Shown: positions 34,263 to 46,440 of the stretch, one piece after another
Layout of the letters: each line of letters starts with the position of its first letter
Numbering within the stretch: position 1 is the stretch's first letter
Assembly (NCBI GenBank): GCA_022605955.1
Contig: JAKCOZ010000007.1
Location: forward strand, 16,908,001 to 16,972,000
Origin: Rallus limicola
Taxonomy: Eukaryota; Chordata; Aves; Gruiformes; Rallidae
Direction of reading: 5' to 3'
Length of the DNA: 64,000 nucleotides
Position numbers and translations under genes: made by a program
The notes under the pieces: generated by a model
Database searches by the model: none
What the model was told of the DNA's origin: nothing
What the model saw: only the letters and a program-made list of their open reading frames with translations

Positions 34263-35854
34263 TTCTCTGTCTCTAAAGCAAACATCATATAATCTTCAGT
34301 AAGTTAAAATTGTTCTTGCACTATGCATTTTTTTATGCCATTTGTAAACTTTTTGAAAACTTTTGAAACTGTTGTAGGACCAGCAGATTTAAAGTTACCC
34401 CATAAATTCAAGACATCTTTTGCCAGTGCATTTGGTATAACTCATGTCTGTACTCATCATCCACCATTTTTTTTTCCTTATATGCTGTTTTAAATGTGAA
34501 GCTTCCCTATGATAGCAAGGGGTTTGCAAAATGATTTCAAGTGCTACCCTAGTCATGGGCTGTTCTGAAAGGGGAATTTTCATTGTTGCACCAGATAAAC
34601 CAGAATTATTTCCTGACATCTCTTCCAGACTTAATATAGTCAAGTGAACAACCAGATCCTAATAACTTGCAGGTAACCTGCCAGTGAGCCCATGTGAGAA
34701 CAGGGCATTGGTTACTGCGTTCAGCTGTGAGATTGTGGTACTGTGGGATTTGAAATTGTTAGTGTGGGTTTTGCAGTTGATTTTGAGCTAGTCACCCCTC
34801 TGAATTCCCAATCCACAGAACCCTTGTATATACACAGGGTCTGGTGTGACCATAATAGTCTTCCCATTCACAGAGAGACATTTGGCTGTTGGGGTCAACC
34901 TGTCCACTGTGATCTCAATAATTCCATTCAGATAGCATGCAACAATTAACCCTTCAAGTGGTTTAGGCTTCTGTTGCAATTAGCCATCATCCTCTGGAGT
35001 CCACTGAGGTTTTTGTGTCAGTAAAGTCCTGGTATATAGTACCTAGGTCCCATGGCATGAGGCTTGTGAAGATACACCAAAACAGGAGTGGTCACTTATA
35101 AGAACACTTGCCAAGACTGAAGATGCTGAAACACCTAGAGCCCATGGAAGTGGTTTTCCTTTCTGTCCACTAACACGATTGTTCTGCAGAGTTAGCAAAC
35201 CCACAAATACAACTCTCAAGCAGAAGAGTTTAAAAACATTGTTAGTGTGAGTGTTGACCACATCTGTAAAAAACAGCCCTGAAATATACCATTAATGATG
35301 CAGTTTCATTTAACTCCAAGAGTTTGCAGTACAGATATTCAGTTTGACTGCATTTAAAATCCCTTCAGGCACTCTAAATAACTACAGGAAGCCTCTTGCT
35401 CATCTGCTATTTTACACAATAAAACCTTTTATAAGAAGGAAAAGCCATAATATTGGTGCATTAATGCTTACACCACAGCAAACCATTTTCAGTAACAGCT
35501 GTCAGGCTCAGTGCTGCAACAGATCTTTTGATAGTGTTTATAATTTATTTATCTTCCAAGATATTCCAAATGAATATGGACAATAATTTGTATCTACTGA
35601 TTTTTTTCTTTTCTTTCTATTGTATATCTAAATCACCACTGAATCTTCCAGTTACAGTTCTTGCTTTGCAGAAGAATAATAACAGCAGAACTTGAACATT
35701 ACTAGTTTTTATAAGAATGCATCTGCCTTTCACTGCTGGATTTTAGATCAAGGCTGGATTTTGATGTCTCACCTATGCTAAATACATATTTAAAGATATG
35801 CATGCTTGTATGCAAATATTCTTCCATATTTTAAGAATTTTCCACAAACAATTC
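34263..35854. other. Unique sequence, no gene recognised
   Basis: No exon, RNA gene or transposon recognised in this AT-rich stretch. Confidence 0.5.
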
Positions 35855-36248
35855 AGAGGGCGGGAGCACCTCTCCTGTGAAGATAGGCTGAGAGAATTGG
35901 GATTGTTCAGCCTGGAGGAGAGGTGGCTTTGGGGAGACCTTATTGCAGTCTTCCAGTACCTAAATGGGCCTACAGGAAAGCTGGGGAGGGACTGTTTGCA
36001 AGGGAATGTAGCAGTAGGACAAGGGGAAATGGTTTTAAACTAGAGCAGGGTAGGTTTAGATTAGGCATTAGGAAGAAGTTCTTTGCTGTGAGGGTGGTGA
36101 GACACTGGAACAAGAGGTGGTGGAGGCCCCATCCCTGGGGATATTTAAGGTCAGGCTTGATGAAGCTCTGAGCAACCTGATCTAATTAAAGGTGTCCCTG
36201 CGTACTGCAGGGTGGGTGGACTCTTCCAACCTAATGCATTCTATGATA
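35855..36248 (+). mobile_element. CR1 LINE 3' fragment
   Basis: This is the most complete CR1 3' region in the window. It runs from the ORF2 end (gagcacctctcctgtgaag, encoding [22 protein letters not shown]) through the 3' UTR to gcattctatgat. Small losses are visible, for example at ggaacaagaggtggtgg and gggtggactcttccaac. The 5' truncation lies within ORF2. It serves as the internal reference for the deletions in the copies at 16175 and 30731. Confidence 0.95.
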
Positions 36249-39200
36249 ATTTTTTTCTTTTTCTTTTTCTATCCTGGTGCCACAGATTGCTTTTCAAGTA
36301 TTGTCCCAACATCTTGTTGAACAGAAATAAGGAATAATGCACATTACTTAGAATTCATGAAGGATTTCTTACAAGGGGAACTTAGTATTGTTATAATGAA
36401 TTTGCTCAGAACGTCAACATTATAAGGAAAAACACTTTCACTGCCAAGAAAAAGGACAATGGTAAGAAAGAGAGAATATACGACAGTAAGAGATTAAAGA
36501 GCCTTTTCTGGTGATCCTGGTTTATGGCTCTTGGTTGGCTTTCCATCATCAGAAGAGGCTTCAACTCTCACCTTAGTGCAGCCTGTTGATAAATCTCAGC
36601 TAGTCTTTCTGAAGCCTGGAGTTATAAAGCACATTGGAAGCTGTATTCCACCACAATAAAACATGGTGTTGGCCCTTCTTGGAAGGACATACTGATCACA
36701 TATCAAAAGCATTGTCTCACAGGTTAAGAGGAGTCCTAAGAGAAACCAAACTAACTGCTGTTATTACTAGGACTAGCAAGAATACCCTTCTGTTTCAGTC
36801 TGGGATCATTCTCATTGTGATGAAGCTGGTCTTTGCCAAAAGCTTTTGGACAGTACATCAGACAGTGAATTTGCATATACCTCTGATATAAACCAGCGAA
36901 TGGCATCCAGTTTTTCCTTCTCCTGGTCAAATATTAGCTATGGAGTTTTCCAATGAGACAGCTGGTTTGTAATTTTTCTGATCAGACAACTTCTTCCTAA
37001 TGTCAAAATTATGTGATACAGGAGTTCTGACTTTATAGTTTTTTCTTGATTTTTTATTGCATTTATCTATCTTCTTTTAATTTAGGTCTTCTGACTCCTA
37101 TTGAAGGACACATATTATTACCAATGCCTATGTTTTGTTTCTAGATACACAACTTCAAATTGACATGATGCCTGCAAATGATCCTTGGATGAAGCCTCAG
37201 GATTTCCAGAAAAACTTAGGATTTATCCACGTCCAGCAAATTTGCAAGATAATATGAGGGTCATGTCAAAAGAAGTACGAAGACTCTATGAAGTTGTGGT
37301 TCTTACCCTCATTGATGTCAGCAGAGTAATTCAGGCGATATATTAAGGCAATAGTGCTAAAAAACCTGTCACTATTTATCTCTGTCCTCATGAGTTGCAT
37401 TTGAGAGATCTATCTTGCACATTTACAAATATCCCCACCCCCAATCAGACAGTAAAGAAAATCTCCCCCTAACTTTCAGAGTTGCTTGGAGATATGTCAT
37501 GATGTGATACGTACCCCTGTGGAACAGCTGAAAGAGATACGGTGATGTGGTGCATTCACATATTGGCTGAAAGTCTGTGACAAATGAGTGAGGATATTCT
37601 TCTGGTCTTATACCAGTTGTAGCTTGGCTTTGACTTTCAAGCAACATATAAACCCAGAGTTCAATCCATGGGTGCTTTGACTGCCCACAGGCAAGAAAGT
37701 GGTCACACAAAATGCGTACTGTGGCAATTGCACCTTACTGCCAGTAATGGCCAGTTTGGCCAACACCTAAGCCTCTTCCCTAGAGAGACAGACCACAAAT
37801 ATTTCTCAACTCTATTGTAATACTTACACTTAATCCTTTGTATAATTTCGACCACACTATGAAGCTGCTGAGATGGAGTATTCAGGGAAGAAATGTTTGT
37901 TTTCCCTATGGTACACTTCAGACCTCAACAGTTATTCAGAAATACCTGATGGCCCACATTCATGGCCACGTGGGAGTTGGTCATAGATATGTGTTAATGA
38001 GTTTATGATTTCAGATTTAGTTTCCATCTCTTACCTCTCTATCTGCTGTTCATAATAATGAGCTCTGGGACATGATTCACTGGGAGGAGGGGAGCCCTTA
38101 ACATTTTTTTGCTCATTCCCACTAACAGAAGTAGTACTGGGACATAATTCTGTGTGTAATCTCAGAGGTGTTTCTACTCCTTTCAAACCAGCAAATTTTC
38201 AAAGCAGATTTTCAAAGATATGAGGAAGTCTCTATTTGTTTTCCACTCTGAGAGAAACAGAATGGTCTGAAGTCAAAAAGTTTTTACATCATCTCTTTTG
38301 GGGACACTTAAAGTAAATCTGATACCTCTTTGAAGTTATACAAGTGTCTTTCAAAGGAGGAGGTCAGAACCAACAGAGACCATGAACACAGCACCAAACT
38401 ATAAATTAGACACAACTTTTGGTATGGCTATACAGGGGAAAACATGCAGGTTTTAAAATGGCCTTAATTACTTATTGCTTCAGCTCAGACCACTTGTATC
38501 CCTAGAGGGAAAAAAAGCTTGATATAAAGAGGGGGGCTTGTCGTATTTGTAAAGATTGCCATTGTTTGGAGTGTTTCAAAAGATGAAAGGCAGCCCAGTG
38601 TGAGAAAAACAAGAGAGATCATGCAGTCCAACACCACCAAAAAGGCTTAGGGAGGCGAAGATGTGATCTCTGGGTATCACACAATTTCTGAAATAACATC
38701 TGTTCCAATTAACCTCTTGTCCCTGAGAGTCTGAGCTCTCCATGAGGTTGAAACACAAGATAGTTTTAAGACTCTCCCCTGGCTCAGTCTGTGAGGTGCA
38801 CAGCACCAGTGGCCAACTCACTGGGCCTCAGAAAGGTGAGACCCAAGGCTTGTCATCAGTGAAGACAAGGAAAATAACAGTAACATCTAAATCAACGAAC
38901 CTTTCAGAAACATGAATCATCCCCAAAAATGCCCTCTTAAAAAGGGTGTGTCAGGAGACCGTATTTGAGACAAGGCAAGACTAGAATTAAAAAATGAATG
39001 AACATCCTCCACTGTAGGAGAAAAAGTAGAAAAGCAATTGTTGAAGTGAAGGTTTGGATCCTGAACTGCTTTTGAAGTACCGGTTTCAAAAGTACAAAAT
39101 CTAAGGATAAAGAAATAGCAAGTGAGAGGTAACTCTGGATTATTCAGTATTTGAGACACAAAAGGCATTTAAAGGTCACTAGCAAACACGGCAAACTGCA

Positions 39201-40953
39201 AGCATCTGAGAATTAAAAGAGAAAAAAACCCAGTAAGCCTAGAGATTCATGTAATAGGTCATGATCAGTATTCAGGGTAACTGATTTATCAAATAGCTTC
39301 CTACAAGAAGATAGTGAAAGGACACCCAACCCTAGTACGGGATATATTCCTCTGAAAATCTTTATAGCTGCTCACATAATTACTAGGATAAGCCTTGGCC
39401 TTTAATGAATACAAACTCTTAGTGAGTACAAATGATTAATGCAAAACAAACAAAAAAAAAATCTGCATTATCCAGGTCTATATGAAAACTTTCACATAAG
39501 TTATGAAGGTTAGGGGGAAAGAGATCTTCCAATCTCGTGTGAAAATCCTGGAGTTTATAAAATGCTACTGATAGTCATTACTTACCTTGTGCAGCACATT
39601 CCAAACCAGAAAATATTTTGTTGCAGTTCGCACTGAAGTTGTTGGGAGTTAGGACCATATCTATGGGAGCAGGATTGCACAACCCTACAGCACCCAATAT
39701 CTGCAGAAACTGGGGCTGTGTCCAGGAGATGGATGTTCATCAGAAGGACAAAACTTGGGAAAGCTTAAGTTACTTTGGGATACGTAACACTTTCCCAGTC
39801 AGAAACATCGCATCCTCCACCCTGGGTGACCATCCCGTGGATGTTTTTTTATGTTCTCCTGCATACACTTAATGCTTATATGATTTCTGGTGTTTTCTGA
39901 AGACTGAGAGAGTTTCTCTCAGGTGTCCATCTCTAGTGCCTCAGGAAAGTGTTACGGGAAAGAACGTCTTGCCATTACTGGCTATGTTTTTCACCACATT
40001 TTAGCCTCCAAACATTGGTTCCAAACAACATGGTTTGAAAGCACTACCCCCATGATGTTGGCTCTGAATGCTAGGCAAAGCATCCCTCATGTGAGTCTAC
40101 CAGTTGTATTGGAGTCCTGCTTCTTGCTGAATAACCATTTTCAGTCATGAAGTTCCTGCCCCAGTATGGTGATCAGCTCTGACAAGGAAAACCCCTGTTG
40201 AGTGCCCTTGTTGAGGCAGAGAGGAGCTGCTGTCCCCCTCCACTGGCACGTTAGGATCTCACCTCTGCTCTTACCCTGTGAAGATGACTTATGATTTCCA
40301 ACAGCTCTAAATAACACCTAAGCTGGTAAATCTCCTGTCTCCTTCAGCTTTGCTGCCTGGGATATGCAGCTGAGCTGCTGGCTGGGAAAACTCCTCAGTC
40401 AGGACATATTAGAATGAGATCTGTCAAACCACAATTTTACAATTAGAATAATAACGCTTTATTGTGTCGCTGCAGGTACTACTCTTGCTTTAACTGAAAT
40501 GATAACATTTGTCCTGGGTATGTTCCAAGGCAGAGGATGGTTGCTCATTCAGCCTCTTCCTCCAATTCCTACACAGAGAAAAGAACTTTCCCCTGGACCA
40601 CAGGGTTACATCTGTCCACAAAGAGCTACCTTCACTCAACACTCCTTTACTGCCTTCAGTTCAGTACACACACGACCATTTACTGTTGTTTTTTTCCAGA
40701 AAGAACAGGGGTGATCTTGCTACCTTGCTTGCTGCAGGATTCCCAGGAAGAAGGGGATGCTCACTTTAAGGACAATAGTAGTTTACCACGGGGACACCTT
40801 GAAAAGTTATTTAAACAGCCATTCCAAATTCTTCCAATTCTTCTATTTCTTGTTTTTAATCACATCCATTCTGCTGCTTTAGATCTACTGAATGTTTTGC
40901 ACCTCATGAGTAAAAGTGCTTGGAATTTCTGTAGCAGCAATATACGCTGCTAA
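36249..40953. other. Unique sequence, no gene recognised
   Basis: About 4.7 kb, AT-rich, without a recognisable exon, RNA gene or transposon. T-rich filler (tttttttctttttctttttct-like) directly follows the CR1 copy. A minus-orientation AATAAA lies at about 40459-40464 (plus strand gctttattgtg) without supporting context. Confidence 0.5.
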
Positions 40954-41141
40954 TGAGTCACAATGAATTGTTCTTGGTGTGTTAATATACAAATCTTTTT
41001 AAAATTTACTATGTCCACTTGTAAAGATTTGATATTGATTATGTGACTCATTGCTCTGGATGAAAAATCGATTGAACTATGTTAAATTGCTATTATTGCT
41101 TATGCTGTTATTTTTACAAGTGCTACTGAACCACTGACTCA
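40954..41141. promoter_or_regulatory. Cluster of three AP-1/MAF-type motifs
   Basis: The heptamer TGA(C/G)TCA occurs at 40954-40960, 41044-41050 and 41135-41141, spaced 90 and 91 bp. AP-1 (FOS/JUN) and, in longer form, MAF/NRF factors bind this word. The first two lie in opposite orientation within longer matching words (aatgagtcac and gtgactcatt). Surrounding sequence is AT-rich with several ATTA words. It is compatible with an enhancer but unproven. Confidence 0.3.
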
Positions 41142-42970
41142 CAACAGGCAATAACTTATGCATCACACAAAGGTTTATGGGAACTGATTAAATTCCTCAG
41201 GAAATAGTGTTCGGAGCCTGACAGAATCTAAGTGGAAAAGTTTCCTGTGCAGTGCTGACCTGTGGAAAAAAACTAAGGCAGATTTTGGCACCATGACTGA
41301 CCTCAGAATGTGGCAAAGTAAGTAACCAGTGTATAAAAGCAGTAAAAGCCAGGTTTCTCAGCAGTTGGTAAGTACTTTGTGCTTAGCCTGAAGAGGTTAG
41401 AGTGCCTGAAGCTCAAATTCTGTCTATATCTGAGGAGACTTGAACCTGATCATCTCAAATTACTCCACCCACCTATTCTAGGTACGCAGCCAAATTGGTG
41501 AGCTGCAGTCTACCCAGAGAGTGATGCTTTCTGCTTTCTTCTTGGTGGCAGTGCTGTATTTTGTGTACAATATGTAAATATTTATTGGATAAGGAGTGCA
41601 CACCTAGGACTTCTTCCCAGCTGAAAACCCTAATCCCTAGTCTGTGGAGTATTTCCATCAGCTCTGGTTCCAGCACAAAGGCCATTTATTTATGCTGTTC
41701 ACACTGGAAGGGCTTCATCTGACAGACAGAGGGTCACATTCATGTATGTTATATAGTCTGGTGATGAGACCATTTGCTTAGGAGAAAAGAGGTATCAGAT
41801 ATCTGCAGACAAAAGAGGGCATTGAAAATGTGTCCTTATTCCCATGGTGTCCCAGTTCCTGGCTAACCCACTATCTACTAACCTACTTGGGTGAAAAGGA
41901 CTGTATCAGTTCTGGCACTTTCTTCATCATCTCTAAGACCAGATCTGAGAATTCCTATCAGTCTTGGTCTGCAAGAATTGCTATTACCTTGTGACTGCTG
42001 TGGGTTGGGTATGAGTTAGGTGAGTTAGCACTGAATCCTCCCACAATCACCTTTCAGGATATCTGGGTATGTAAGTAACTCAACTCCATATGTTCTGCAC
42101 CTGAGATGACTACTTAAGCATCTGGCACCTGCAGCACTAATCACCACAGTACTCAGGCTTTTTGCAGGATCTCCATAAAAATTAGGTAGTTCTCTATGTC
42201 TAGCAGCAGGAAATGTCTTTGGCAGAATAATAGGAGCTAGGCAACTGAGAGGTATTTTTCAGACTTTAGGTCTTAAAGAGGCAGTTAGATGACTATGTCC
42301 TTCAGTGGCTTTAGAGTCTACTTTTCAAACATAACCAGGGACTGCACAGGACAAAGAAATCATTATGATTTGGGTCCTCATGATATATGTTTTTGAAAAT
42401 ATGTCTGATGCATCCACCCAAGGCCAGAAAGTGTGAATAACATTACAGCATCTTTTGCTAGGTGGAGAAAAGTCAATCTGGTGTGTGAGCAGTATAGAAC
42501 ACAGCTATATTAGAATCTCACAGTGTGAAAAAATAAGTATGATGCAATGTTGTAAGGAAGAACCGGCCCTTAAAAGAAAAGACAAAAAGTAGTCAAAAGC
42601 CACAGAAGAGGACAAAGTTCCCAACTGCACCTTAAGAAAGGTATGGTTTTAAGTCTGTTGTGTTTCTGCATTTGAGTCACATACTAGGATCTGGATGCCC
42701 TTGAGCTATGACGCTGATGATTATTCTTCCTGCTGCTATCAGCACATCCAAGGTCACTTGCTCTGTTTCATCTCAGCTAGGTCAGGAAGGCATTGCTGAC
42801 TCACCATGCTACAAGAAAAGATGGAGGGTTGGTTAGGGACAGGTGAAGTCATAGCATTGATTACAGCAGCTAAAACAAGGCCCTTCAGTGAATGACAGGT
42901 GGGTCCTCAAGTCACTACCTAAAGCTTCGCCAGATTCTCTGGTGGATTTCTCCACTCATCAAATGTGGAC
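41142..42970. other. Unique sequence, no gene recognised
   Basis: Nothing recognised; open frames are under 75 codons. Confidence 0.5.
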
Positions 42971-43008
42971 AACCACCCAGGGCAGAGATGGGTGAGTATG
43001 CTCAACCC
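42971..43008 (+). repeat. Direct repeat, copy 1 of 2 (38 bp)
   Basis: This copy matches 43313-43350 at 35 of 38 positions, sharing cagagatgggtgagtatgct and the following caaccc. Each copy contains a good splice-donor-like word, gg/gtgagtat. No similarity was seen immediately outside the 38 bases. Confidence 0.85.
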
Positions 43009-43312
43009 TGCTGTGCCAGTGCTGCAGGATAGTGGTTAGGGCAATGAGGGACAGATTAGTGTGCCATTGTTTTCTGCTGGGATGAAATTATGTGGAATGA
43101 GTTCATTTTTAGGACTATAACATTGAGTATATACTGAGGACAGATCCTACTGATTACTATAGTGGCTGTCCAATATGCTGGAAAGAGGACAGCCATTGTG
43201 GTGTCTCTTGGGTTCAGTGGGGATCTGTGTAGCTGGGGTAGCCTAGGGGGTCTATGAGGGAGGTCTGGAGCCCTGGTTTGCACTGGTCTCAGGTAACACC
43301 AGTACCAGGAAA

Positions 43313-43350
43313 ACCAACCAAGACAGAGATGGGTGAGTATGCTCAACCCA
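43313..43350 (+). repeat. Direct repeat, copy 2 of 2 (38 bp)
   Basis: Second copy, 342 bp downstream of the first and in the same orientation. The intervening sequence does not resemble either flank, so this is not a simple tandem duplication of the whole 342 bp. Confidence 0.85.
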
Positions 43351-46129
43351 TCTGGTGGTGGGGAGCTGTTTTTTCATCCCTTCCTTGCTCAATCCCTGGT
43401 TGGACACAGAGCACCGAAGACCCCTTACTGCTTTGGGACAGTTGGGTTTCCCAGGTTATTCTATTTTCCCCCATAAAATATCAGTATAGAGCCTTGCATC
43501 AGGACCAGTGATGAGAAGCCAGAATATTTTTCACAATTATCTTCTGGTTATTTTAGCTGATACTAAAGTAAGCCTGTGAAAACAAGGGGCTTATGCAATT
43601 CATTATCTCCTGTGTGGTAGGGTGTTAGCTCTCACTGAAGTTTTCCCCATTCATATGACTTTTTTTAATCTGCTTTTAGTAGTTCTTGTTGCACATTTGC
43701 ACTGCAACTTTTCTGACACTGATGGCAACAATTTGTCTGGTTTCCCCTTCCTCAGCTTCTGACTTTCACAAAGCTTGTGAGAACATAAATATATTTGAGA
43801 CTTTTACCCTTTTTTAAAATTGGATTGAAACCAGCCAGAAGTTTAAACAGTCTTTAAGGACAGACAGATAGCATGGATTCATAACTTTCAATGCCCTATG
43901 AAGAGACAGGCTAAAGAAGAGATACTTTTTTTACCCTAGTAGGGAAAAAAATGTCCCTGGTTCCCTAGAAGGGACTTTGTGATGAAAAGACAGGCCTGGA
44001 AGGCTAAATGGTAAGGAAGGCATCATAAAGAGCAATGATATTTTTTAGAAAATAGAAGGTGAAAGAATTCCCTCTTTGAATTAATTTCCATCTGATTGGT
44101 GAGGTGTCATATTTATCCAGGGAAAAATGCCTCTGGAAAAGGCACTAGCCACACATATGAGCGATTTTTATGAATGGCTGCTTCTCTACAGACTTTGTGA
44201 GTAGATGATTAACTCTACATACCATAATGTACCGTTAACAGAAGTACCTCTTGGAACTCCCAGGGAATTCCTCACGAAAAGGATGGACCTGGAGACAAGC
44301 AGATCCTATCTGTGCAAATGGCTCCCACACTTTAAATATCAAGTATTCATTCCTGACTGAGAGCATATGAACATAGAAGATAGGCAAATGGTTAGAACTT
44401 GGATCTACCAGGTGTTTTTGGAAGATTTTTGAACAAATGTTCTGTTTTCAAGTAATGAAGTTAAATATTACAATTTCACCTCTAGTTGTGAAGGGAAAAA
44501 ACAGACTCTTTGGTTTAATTTCCACCACGGTAGAACTCTGGCTGGAGGGTCTTGCTCTAAAGGTTGTGTCCACAAGCTTAACTAGTGGCTCTGGTTTGGA
44601 GGTCTGCAAACAGACCAGCTGTGACATTCATTTTTGTTCAGCAGGGAAGTTAATCTCAAACAGAGCAGTTTTTCATATAAAGCTTGGTGCCTCTGTGCAG
44701 AAGTGAGGATTTTTTTTTCCTGCCCATGCATGTATCTATGCCCACTTGGCAGATCAATATAGCCAGAGACAAGAAAATAGATGTGAATGGAAACGCAGTG
44801 TTCTTTCATAGTAATTCAATTTGATCTATCCTCAGCTTTCTCCTCTGGGATTTCCAACCCCGTTCAGTGGCCTCAGGACTGCAGCTTTGGCTGCCACCTA
44901 CCTTTGAACCAGCCATGCTTTGTGAGTTGTGACTTTGTGACTTGAGTCTGTAGGCATACCCTGATAGCAACCATAGATTGGGCAGTGCTTGTGGGTATAC
45001 TAAACTTTTTCTAAACCAGAGGTGACATAAAATTTTCCAAGCTCCTGAATTTGGATGTAACTTGACATTAGGAGGAGACTTAATAAATACCAGGGGCCTT
45101 CTTTCACTTCTAGAGGGAAGAAAAGAAGGTGGGTGAGGCCAGCAGAGTCTGTGATGTCTTCTGAATGGATCCACTGGATCCCAGGGACCAACAGGCCACT
45201 TTAAGTGCAGACAAAGGTCTGTCAGCTGTGTCAGCAGTGAATGCTGGTGAGTTCACCTAATGGTGGGTCTGGAGTTTAGCCTGGCAGCTGCAATCACACC
45301 TCTGTTAGAAACCCTGCTGCCTGCTATGACTTGCATTCCATATGACCGGTCTGCAAGATCCCTGTCTCCTCCTGAAACACTCAAACTAATGTGATTTTCT
45401 GAAATACCTTGCTGAAAACACTTAGAAAATGCAACGGCACTTCCTGTGCCGGTATGGTTGTCACGGAGCGCAGGGTTACCCACCCGCCCAAAGTTTAGCT
45501 CTGCATGCCAGTGTCAGACCTGGTAAAGAAAGTGACTGAAGCAGGATGAGGGCGACCTACCCTTCATACCAAGCCTCATACTGGTCCTTGATACAAGCAG
45601 TTTGCATGACTTCTTATTTTTGGCACAGATCTTTCCAATGAATTGAACAAGAGAGGAATTATGCCAGTACTAAGGACTTCTAAAAATCCCACCTGCAGCA
45701 TTGCCAGGAGCTGACCATGCAGTATGAATTAAAGAAAAAACAGACTACTTGAAAACTTACAGTCTAAATCTTATTATGATATAGCAGTTTGCTTTTCCTG
45801 CATAGCTTGAGAAGACTGTAGATAGCAAAATATGTCTTTAAGTGTATGGTACTCCCCTTTGTCAGTGCCATTTTAATAACTGTAGAGATAAAGGCCCAGG
45901 AAAAGCCTGAGGACAATCTTGTCAGAACTTCAGCTAGTAATTCTTTTAGGCTTTATACTTCAGTCCAGCTTTTCAGAGTTAGCCATATCTGCACAGAGGT
46001 TGTGGAATTACTCCTCTCGGTTCATATTTCCCTTTCCCTATTTAGATGCATTTGTTCTGCTCTTCTGTGTGGTTGAAACTAGTATTGCTCTCTTATCCCA
46101 AAATCCCAGCACCTTTGGCTTCCAGATTT
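43351..46129. other. Unique sequence, no gene recognised
   Basis: No gene recognised. A small CpG-bearing stretch at about 45430-45492 has six CpGs in 60 bases but is isolated. The 43840-44170 part has a repeat-like feel (gaagggactttgtgatgaaa) but matches no family I can name. Confidence 0.45.
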
Positions 46130-46440
46130 TTTTGATTAAGGTTTACAGACCCACACTGTTGAGTCCTGTCAGAGTTTACAGAAACCCTGGAACAGGAGTA
46201 GGTGGCCTAGAAGTAACCAGGGAGGTCAAGGGCAGAGGAGGGGTGGGGGCAGGGAAGAAAATATTCCAAGCCCTGTCTTGTGGTGGATGGGGCTCAGCTG
46301 TAGGGGGGATGGAGTCTGATCTGTAGGGAGCTGAAGGCTCCTTTTTGGGGGGCTCTCTGTCACACTGAGTACTCCACAATAAACACTCAATAATACCGTG
46401 GTGGCTGCTGAGCTGCAGTCACTGCTTGTGACACCACTCA
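46130..46440 (+). other. Possible LTR 3' portion with polyadenylation signal
   Basis: AATAAA at 46378-46383 is followed after about 15 bases by a GT-rich stretch (ccgtggtggctgctgagctg), the layout of a working polyadenylation site and of the R/U5 part of an LTR. The candidate would end near gacaccactca. Upstream is G-rich (aggaggggtgggggcaggg). I cannot match it to a named LTR and no target duplication was found, so this is tentative. Confidence 0.22.
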
